DNA of 11,793 nt, taken from the NCBI GenBank assembly GCA_049509675.1, contig JBEKZQ010000179.1, forward strand, positions 1 through 11,793, read 5' to 3'. The notes beneath the pieces are model-generated. The model did no database searches, was not told the origin of the DNA, and worked only from the letters and a program-made list of their open reading frames with translations. Of the stretch, positions 7,388-11,793 are shown one piece after another. Position 1 is the first letter of the stretch. Every line of letters begins with the position of its first letter. The translations under genes and the position numbers were made by a program. Source of the DNA: JBEKZQ01 sp049509675 (GTDB lineage: Bacteria; Planctomycetota; Planctomycetia; Pirellulales; Thermoguttaceae).

Positions 7388-7450
7388 GTGGACCGTGGAG
7401 GGTGGAGCGTGGAGCGTGGAGCGTGGAGGGTGGAGCGTGGAGGGTGGAGC
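7388..7450 (+). repeat. Nine-copy heptanucleotide tandem array (GTGGAGS)
   Basis: Nine consecutive 7-nt units start at 7388 and end at 7450: five GTGGAGC, three GTGGAGG and one GTGGACC. A degenerate unit, GAGGAGC, precedes them directly after the TAA of the second TPR gene. The plus strand is strongly G-rich with a GG in every unit, so two-layer G-quadruplexes are possible in DNA or in the 3' end of the TPR transcript. Seven is not a multiple of three and the array has no stop in any frame, so the short open frames over it are by-products. Such arrays change length by slippage, so strain variation is expected. Confidence 0.9.
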
Positions 7451-7474
7451 GGTTGACGAACCCCTCATCGCGTG

Positions 7475-7496
7475 CCCGCCTCACGAAAGAGGGGGG
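7475..7496. terminator. Candidate terminator hairpin between convergent genes
   Basis: CCC-G-CCTC (7475-7482) can pair with GAGG-G-GGG (7489-7496) across the loop ACGAAA, giving 7 base pairs and one G-G mismatch. It lies 95 nt after the plus-strand TPR stop and directly beyond the minus-strand stop at 7498. No U tract follows on either strand, so termination by this element is only a positional guess. Confidence 0.25.
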
Positions 7497-7497
7497 C

Positions 7498-8895
7498 TCA
7501 GGGCTGAAAATATCGGGCGGCGGCCACGCGCATGCCGGGTCGCACCTTGCCGCGCAACTCGTCCGCGTCCAGCGCGAAAAGCGGGCTGATCTCGACCGGC
7601 ACCCCCGCGGCCACCTCCGCGCCCGCCCGGCGCAGCCAATCGCTATGCAGGGCGATCATCTGCCCTTGCACCGCCTCGGGCGTGTCGAGCTTGGCGCCCG
7701 GCGCGTTCTTCAGCGGTGCGAAGGCCCGGGCCGGATAGACCTCCACCACGATCGCGTTGCGGGCTGAGGGCATGAGATCGAAAATGAATCGCTCGAACTT
7801 GATGGCGTTGGGCTTCTCCGGCTGCATGGGCTGGCCCCAGGCGTCGATCGCGGCCACCTTCTTACTGGCGTAGTGAAACGGCAAGGCGTCGGCGCTGGCC
7901 GCCATCCGCTCCAGAAAGGCCAGATCGAAAACGTGGACCGCAATGCTCCCGGCCCACACGGCCAGGGAGCCGTCGGCGTTGCGGCGTTGGGCCACCTCGT
8001 CCGGCAGGTCGCTGTATTCGATAACCATCAGCCGGCCGTCCACGGCGACGACGTTCCCCACCTTCTCCAGCGGTTCCCGCTTGGCAATGACCTGGCTGGT
8101 CATCTCCGCACCGGCCAGCCGATGGTAGCCGATGTATTCCGCACCGCAAATGTCGACCAGCGGATTGTCCACCTGAAAATAGAACAGTTCGCGGCAGCCG
8201 CGGCGGCGGGCATCGGCGACGGCGCCGCTCCGGGCGAAGGCCGCCAACATGCCGCCGTGACCGTCGGGACTCACCGCCAGGCAGCCCGGACTTGCCAAGA
8301 GCAGTTTGCCCGTGGCGGCGTCCACGGCCGGCATCGTGCCCTGGCAAAAAATCTTCAGGTCCTCTTCCGGCAGTCCGAAGCGACCGTGCTCGGCGAAGAA
8401 CCGCACGGTCTCCTCGTGCGTGGCGGGACTGGTCATCAGGTACAGCGGCACGCGCACCCCGTGCCGCCGTCGCAGCGCCAGGATCTTCTCCACGTGGATC
8501 TGAAACAGCGAGCGGCCGGATACCGGTCCGATGGGAAACATCCCCTTGGGATGATCGAAGCCCAGGCGCGTGCCCTGACCTCCCGCCACCAGCATCGCGC
8601 CCACCTCTCCCGCACGCAGGGCCTCGTTGCCGCGCTGGCGGGCCTGCTGGATCGTAAAGCGATTGTGCGTCGCGTCCAAGCGAAAGGCCGGCGGCTCTTC
8701 GGCGCGCCGGGCCAGCGCGACGATGTCGCTCCGGCTGGCGCGGTCGCGATAGAGCCGCGCGATCAGGTCCAGATCGACGGCCCTGATCTGATCGGCAAGC
8801 GCATCGCGGCCCGCGGCGTCGAGCCGATCCCAGAACGTCAACAACTGTTCTTGTCCGTGGGGAATCAGCGTGGCGAGAAGTTCGTTCCTACACAT
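7498..8895 (-). CDS. UAP1/AGX1-type UDP-N-acetylhexosamine pyrophosphorylase
   Basis: This 465-residue protein belongs to the UDPGP family, which joins UTP and a sugar 1-phosphate into a UDP-sugar plus pyrophosphate in the cytoplasm. The nucleotide-binding signature VAGGQGTRLG with PKG lies at about 103-118. SPDGHGG, FQVDNPLVD, and KPNAIKFERFIFD closely resemble eukaryotic UDP-GlcNAc pyrophosphorylase, pointing to GlcNAc-1-P or GalNAc-1-P as substrate rather than glucose-1-P. APLKNAPGAKLDTPEA matches the C-terminal region of the same group. The length is near that of eukaryotic UAP1 (about 500). The ATG at 8895 overlaps the last 8 nt of the DUF4129 gene, implying translational coupling; a TTG at 8910 would also be in frame. 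UDP-GlcNAc feeds peptidoglycan, lipopolysaccharide and glycan synthesis. A plain glucose-1-P uridylyltransferase role is less likely but not excluded. Confidence 0.87.
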   Translation of the reverse strand: MCRNELLATLIPHGQEQLLTFWDRLDAAGRDALADQIRAVDLDLIARLYRDRASRSDIVALARRAEEPPAFRLDATHNRFTIQQARQRGNEALRAGEVGAMLVAGGQGTRLGFDHPKGMFPIGPVSGRSLFQIHVEKILALRRRHGVRVPLYLMTSPATHEETVRFFAEHGRFGLPEEDLKIFCQGTMPAVDAATGKLLLASPGCLAVSPDGHGGMLAAFARSGAVADARRRGCRELFYFQVDNPLVDICGAEYIGYHRLAGAEMTSQVIAKREPLEKVGNVVAVDGRLMVIEYSDLPDEVAQRRNADGSLAVWAGSIAVHVFDLAFLERMAASADALPFHYASKKVAAIDAWGQPMQPEKPNAIKFERFIFDLMPSARNAIVVEVYPARAFAPLKNAPGAKLDTPEAVQGQMIALHSDWLRRAGAEVAAGVPVEISPLFALDADELRGKVRPGMRVAAARYFQP

Positions 8896-9583
8896 AATGC
8901 GATGTGGCAATCCCCGTCAGCAGGCGCTGGAACTCGCTTACCTGAGACCAGCACAACTCGAAGCGACTGCGGTCCAGGCTGCGGTTGCCGAAAAAAACCT
9001 CCTCGAAGACGAGCATCGTCTGTTCCACCAACGGCAATAAGAGCGGTCCGCGCGGGCGAAGCTCGCGCAAATACTGACGGTTGGTCTTGCCCTTGGCCAG
9101 GCGGATGATGCGCCGCCGATCCAGTTGCACAAGCTGGTAGCTGAACAAGTAGATGATCGCCTGCCGATAGTCGCCGGCTTCGTAATGGCGACGCGCTTCC
9201 TCCAGCAGGTTTCGCCCCGCGGCGGCGATCGGCAACGGCAGCGCTTGGAGCCGCGCGTCGCCGCCGGCCGCCTTCTTGTCCGGCTGCGCGGCATGGGGCG
9301 GCTTGAGCAGATAGGCACGCAGCAGCAGGCCCAACGCAGCGGCCAGCACCAGCGCCAGGATGGTCCAGGACAGGAAGTAGAGGAAGGCACCGAGTGGCGC
9401 CATCGCTTGTGTCTCGGAAGAGAACACGATCTCGACGTCGTCGGTCTTGCCATTGTACCACGGATACCCCGGCCAGCCGCCCAGCGACTTCTGGCCGGCC
9501 TCGACCGATTCTTCCGGGGCGACCAGTGCTAGCTGCTCCAGCGGGGCTCCCAGCATTGCCAACCAGAGAAACGTCGCCATCAT
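8888..9583 (-). CDS. DUF4129-domain membrane protein
   Basis: The 231-residue product has a hydrophobic N terminus (about 1-20), an extracytoplasmic stretch, one clear membrane helix (about 64-92), and a C-terminal DUF4129-like domain (about 125-200). Diagnostic features are AGDYRQAIIYLFSYQLVQLD, then KTNRQYLREL and VFEEVFFG. DUF4129 proteins have no defined reaction and often occur with SpoIIM, RDD, MoxR ATPase and DUF58 genes, or fused to transglutaminase-like domains. The ATG at 9583 overlaps the previous stop as ATGA and has GAGG 8 nt upstream. The open frame extends 43 codons further upstream, to 9712, but that stretch is shared with the preceding gene and lacks sensible sequence. It is the fourth gene of the leftward operon. 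Confidence 0.8.
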   Translation of the reverse strand: MMATFLWLAMLGAPLEQLALVAPEESVEAGQKSLGGWPGYPWYNGKTDDVEIVFSSETQAMAPLGAFLYFLSWTILALVLAAALGLLLRAYLLKPPHAAQPDKKAAGGDARLQALPLPIAAAGRNLLEEARRHYEAGDYRQAIIYLFSYQLVQLDRRRIIRLAKGKTNRQYLRELRPRGPLLLPLVEQTMLVFEEVFFGNRSLDRSRFELCWSQVSEFQRLLTGIATSHYV

Positions 9584-10395
9584 GTCCACTGCCTCATCAG
9601 GCGGTCTCCTTCGGCACGCATGGCCAGTTCCACCTCCCAGCCCTCGCGGCGGATCCGCAGATCGGTATAACCGAGGAATCGCACCACGGTGAAAATGGCC
9701 ATCATGATCCACAAGGCCAGCGGGTAGTAGACCGTGTAGACCGGCGCCCCGGGTTCTCTTTCACCCAACAGCAGCGTTCCCAGGCAGTAGAGCGATGCCC
9801 AGATCGACAGCACCAGCATCCCCCCGCAGGCGACGCTGCCCAGCCAGCGGACGAACAGGTCGCCCATCGACTGGGCGTGCAGGACCCGCGAGCGGCGGCC
9901 GCTGGTCATGCCGTCCTTGCGACGGCGCCGCCAGGGATTGCGTTCCAGCAGGATCACCTCGTTCAGGTAGGGCCACACGGCGTAGGGCAGGATCCAGGTA
10001 ACCATCCAGGGCAGCAGCAGGCCGCGGAGCAGAACCTGATACCAGAGCAACTGCGGCAACGATTTCCCGAAATCTTTCGCCACCTTGGCGGCCTCGGGCC
10101 GGCGGCTGAACATGGCCTGCCCCAGGTAGAGGGTTGCCAGTGCGGTTGCCAGCGGACACTCCCACATGACCAACAAGAACATCCACCACAGATAGCCGGC
10201 CACGTCGCCGGCATCCGGCTCCGGCTCCAGCACGCCGGACAGCAGCCAGGCGTTCAGGAGCATGGCCGGCACGATGCCTGCCGCCAGGGCCAGGCACAGC
10301 GGGCCGCCGTGGACGCGCAGCACGCGCAGGGCAAGGTCCAGAACCTCCGAGAAGCTCCGCTCGCGGATCACAATGTGCTGCCGGTCCAATTGCAT
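9580..10395 (-). CDS. Multipass membrane protein of unknown function
   Basis: This 271-residue protein has hydrophobic segments at about 32-53, 66-92, 117-150 (possibly two helices), 185-210 and 220-241. A basic loop, NPWRRRRK, lies near 153-160, and the tail has the motif RFLGYTDLRIRREGWEVEL (239-257). RIRREGW-type tails occur in several poorly described bacterial membrane families. No catalytic residues are recognised. The ATG at 10395 is preceded by GAGGGG with a 6-nt spacer and overlaps the SpoIIM stop by one base (TGATG); the GTG just before it is too close to that site. Its position between SpoIIM and DUF4129 genes suggests one membrane complex, by inference. Confidence 0.78.
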   Translation of the reverse strand: MQLDRQHIVIRERSFSEVLDLALRVLRVHGGPLCLALAAGIVPAMLLNAWLLSGVLEPEPDAGDVAGYLWWMFLLVMWECPLATALATLYLGQAMFSRRPEAAKVAKDFGKSLPQLLWYQVLLRGLLLPWMVTWILPYAVWPYLNEVILLERNPWRRRRKDGMTSGRRSRVLHAQSMGDLFVRWLGSVACGGMLVLSIWASLYCLGTLLLGEREPGAPVYTVYYPLALWIMMAIFTVVRFLGYTDLRIRREGWEVELAMRAEGDRLMRQWT

Positions 10396-11354
10396 CACTT
10401 GCCCCTCGGAAAACCCAGCACGAAGAAGTAGAACAGCAGCATCACCGTGGAGGCGATGGCCACGCCGGCTTTGATCCAGTAGGGAGCGGCCGTAGGCGAC
10501 AGGAAGGCCTCGATGCCCGCTGCCAGCAGAAACAACACCGTCGCGGCGGCCATGATCGGCACGCTTTGCTGCGCCGAGCGGCGCAGCGCGTCGCTGCGCG
10601 TCCGCCCGCCCGTGTCAACCAGCGAAAAACCCATGCGCATGCCGGCGGCGGCCGAAAGGACGATTCCCGTCAACTCGAAGGGGCCGTGGGCGGTCACGAA
10701 ATGGAAGAAGTGTTCCGGGTGTGCCACGGTGGTCATATTCCCGAAAACCGCTCCCAACATCGCCGCATTGTAAATCGTGGCGAAAAGGCCGCCGACGCCA
10801 AAGAGCAGTCCGAACGCAAAACAGCGCAAACCAATGCCCGCGTTGTTCCAGATGTAGAATCCGGACATGAAGTTCGCCGCATCGGGATCGCGGTGGGAAA
10901 TCGGGCTGGAGAACTGCTCTTCGATGAACGTCAGTTGCGTCTTGCTGACGACTCGTTCGGCAAATTCGGAACTGTTTCGGGCCATGATCGCGGCCAGCAG
11001 GAAAATGCCCCAGAAGATCGAGAAGGCCAGCCGCAGGCACTTGTCGGCAAAGAGCCGTTGCGGCACGACGAAGAACATCTCCTGAAACCAGGCCCGCACG
11101 TCGAAGGGACGGCTGCGATACAACTGGTTGTGGGCTCGTGCTACAAGCTGGTGCAGATAATGGACTGTCTCCGGGGGCAGATGGTAGGCGTCGGCCAGGG
11201 CCAGGTCGGCGCAGGCGGCGCGGTAGCGGGCGGCGAAGCGGGCCACGGCCGGCCCGGTGATCGCCCGGCGGGAGAGCTTCTCCAGCTTCCCGCAAAGCTG
11301 CTCCAACTCGGCCCAACTCGTGCGGCGGGATTCCAACAGATCGGCCACCTTCAT
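10395..11354 (-). CDS. Stage II sporulation protein M (SpoIIM) family membrane protein
   Basis: This 319-residue protein has a soluble N-terminal part (1-100) and hydrophobic segments at about 107-125, 173-205, 224-243, 265-285 and 293-314. The family signature appears as FVTAHGPFELTGIVLSAAAG (219-238), containing HGPFE. In Bacillus, SpoIIM works with SpoIID and SpoIIP during engulfment. Planctomycetes do not form endospores, so the family name should not be read as a sporulation role here. The ATG at 11354 overlaps the previous stop as ATGA and has GAGGAG 8 nt upstream. It is co-directional and overlapping with four other genes. SpoIIM-like genes outside spore formers are often paired with RDD and DUF4129 membrane proteins. 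Confidence 0.88.
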   Translation of the reverse strand: MKVADLLESRRTSWAELEQLCGKLEKLSRRAITGPAVARFAARYRAACADLALADAYHLPPETVHYLHQLVARAHNQLYRSRPFDVRAWFQEMFFVVPQRLFADKCLRLAFSIFWGIFLLAAIMARNSSEFAERVVSKTQLTFIEEQFSSPISHRDPDAANFMSGFYIWNNAGIGLRCFAFGLLFGVGGLFATIYNAAMLGAVFGNMTTVAHPEHFFHFVTAHGPFELTGIVLSAAAGMRMGFSLVDTGGRTRSDALRRSAQQSVPIMAAATVLFLLAAGIEAFLSPTAAPYWIKAGVAIASTVMLLFYFFVLGFPRGK

Positions 11355-11793
11355 GGTCCCGTCTCCTCGGGCGTGAAAATGGCGACCGGCAGTTCCTCAT
11401 CGAGCGGCATGGCACTTGCGAAAGGGCTCGAAGGCACCCGGAGAGTACCCGGATCCATCTTTTCGGTCAACGACCCCTTGGCCGACGGGAACGCCGTTTG
11501 GCCGAAAAATGGACCAGTCCCCGGTTCGCGGAACGGCGACTGGCCGTCGGCCGCCGCCTCATGGTCGGCCAGGAACGTCCGTTCATACAGTCCGCACAGC
11601 AGCAGGTCGAGATTCGTGCCATGAGGCAAGCCGAACTTCTGCCGCAAGGGATCGCCCACGTGGTGTGCAATCTCCATCCGCCGGGCCCAGGAGAAGTGCT
11701 TTCGCCGCGCCACATAGCCGGACAGGGCCAACCCCAACGTGCGACTGACCGTAAAGTTGGCCGGGATCAAGGCGGCCATCTTCGCGGTTTCGC
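11351..11793 (-). CDS. C-terminal part of an unidentified protein, possibly RDD family
   Basis: The frame is open to the right edge (E-T-A-K before the first visible Met), so the start lies outside; the ATG at 11779 has no Shine-Dalgarno site in the 14 bases available. About 146 residues are visible. The first part, about 70 residues, is a likely cytosolic helical segment, with IPANFTVSRTLGLAL, YVARRKHFSWARRMEIA and NLDLLLCGLYERTF. The remainder is rich in Pro, Gly and Ser and looks disordered. RDD proteins encoded just before SpoIIM genes can carry a similar C-terminal cytosolic segment, so RDD is a guess from position and weak resemblance; no membrane helix is in view. Bases 11524..11501 within the disordered tail contain a sequence like the palindromic element at 760-772. 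The stop overlaps the SpoIIM start. Confidence 0.6.
   Translation of the reverse strand, partial: ETAKMAALIPANFTVSRTLGLALSGYVARRKHFSWARRMEIAHHVGDPLRQKFGLPHGTNLDLLLCGLYERTFLADHEAAADGQSPFREPGTGPFFGQTAFPSAKGSLTEKMDPGTLRVPSSPFASAMPLDEELPVAIFTPEETGP
11501..11524 (-). repeat. Imperfect second copy of the GGGGACTG element, inside a coding region
   Basis: Read on the minus strand, this segment has GGGGACTG, then GTCC, then ATTTTTCGGC. The element at 760-779 reads GGGGACTG, then TCCCC, then TTTCGTC. The shared order of core, GTCC-like arm and TTTCG tail suggests a common dispersed repeat, though the right arm of the palindrome is damaged here. It is translated in frame as GTGPFFG in the disordered tail of the truncated right-edge protein. 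Chance similarity is possible at this length. Confidence 0.35.

Noticed and set aside
7395..7767. Short plus-strand open frames beginning in the heptanucleotide array
   Set aside because: The array has no stop codon in any frame, so open frames arise automatically. They continue antisense into the UDPGP gene.
7873..9108. A 411-codon plus-strand open frame
   Set aside because: It is antisense to the UDPGP-family gene and part of the DUF4129 gene, both with clear family motifs. Its translation looks like shadow sequence.
9584..9712. Upstream extension of the DUF4129 gene to 9712
   Set aside because: The extra 43 codons overlap the end of the membrane protein gene in another frame and encode arginine- and glycine-rich nonsense. 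ATG 9583 has an ATGA overlap and a GAGG site.
9394..10431. A 345-codon plus-strand open frame
   Set aside because: It is antisense to the membrane protein gene. The translation is rich in Gln, His and Pro, as expected for the reverse of hydrophobic codons.
10566..11624. A 352-codon plus-strand open frame
   Set aside because: It is antisense to the SpoIIM gene with its HGPFE signature, and has no domain of its own.

Overview
The window looks like chromosomal DNA of a planctomycete, probably of the Pirellulales type. The reasons are high GC, an ECF sigma factor beside a YfbK-like von Willebrand A (vWA) protein, large exported TPR proteins, a eukaryote-type UDP-sugar pyrophosphorylase, and an SpoIIM/DUF4129 membrane-protein cluster. 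The assignment rests on recalled family knowledge and was not searched. No rRNA, tRNA, CRISPR array or complete mobile element was seen.

Layout. Bases 1-33 hold the first 11 codons of a leftward gene behind a strong Shine-Dalgarno site, with a 12-bp hairpin just upstream of it. Bases 251-2936 (+) hold an ECF sigma factor followed 22 nt later by a 718-residue membrane-anchored vWA protein. The vWA protein carries three tandem 28-residue repeats on its predicted cytoplasmic side. Bases 2937-3232 are non-coding, with three small perfect inverted repeats and, at the end, a good sigma-70-like promoter that predicts a leaderless mRNA. Bases 3233-7380 (+) hold two exported TPR proteins in an apparent operon. 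Bases 7381-7497 separate convergent transcription units and contain a nine-copy heptanucleotide array and a weak terminator-like hairpin. Bases 11793 down to 7498 (-) hold five overlapping genes: a protein truncated by the window edge (possibly RDD family), an SpoIIM-family protein, a multipass membrane protein, a DUF4129 protein, and a UAP1/AGX1-type UDP-N-acetylhexosamine pyrophosphorylase.

How they may work together. The sigma/vWA pair looks like an envelope-to-transcription signalling unit with no ordinary anti-sigma gene in view. The vWA domain would lie outside the cytoplasmic membrane and the repeat region inside, where it could contact the sigma factor. The leftward operon joins membrane proteins of the RDD/SpoIIM/DUF4129 type to a nucleotide-sugar enzyme. 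Every junction overlaps by 1 to 8 nt, which implies tight co-expression.

The best leads for something undescribed are the repeat module of the vWA protein, the coupling of a UAP-type enzyme to the SpoIIM/DUF4129 cluster, and a short palindrome-containing repeat. That repeat sits at the vWA start site and appears again, in frame, inside the truncated right-edge gene.
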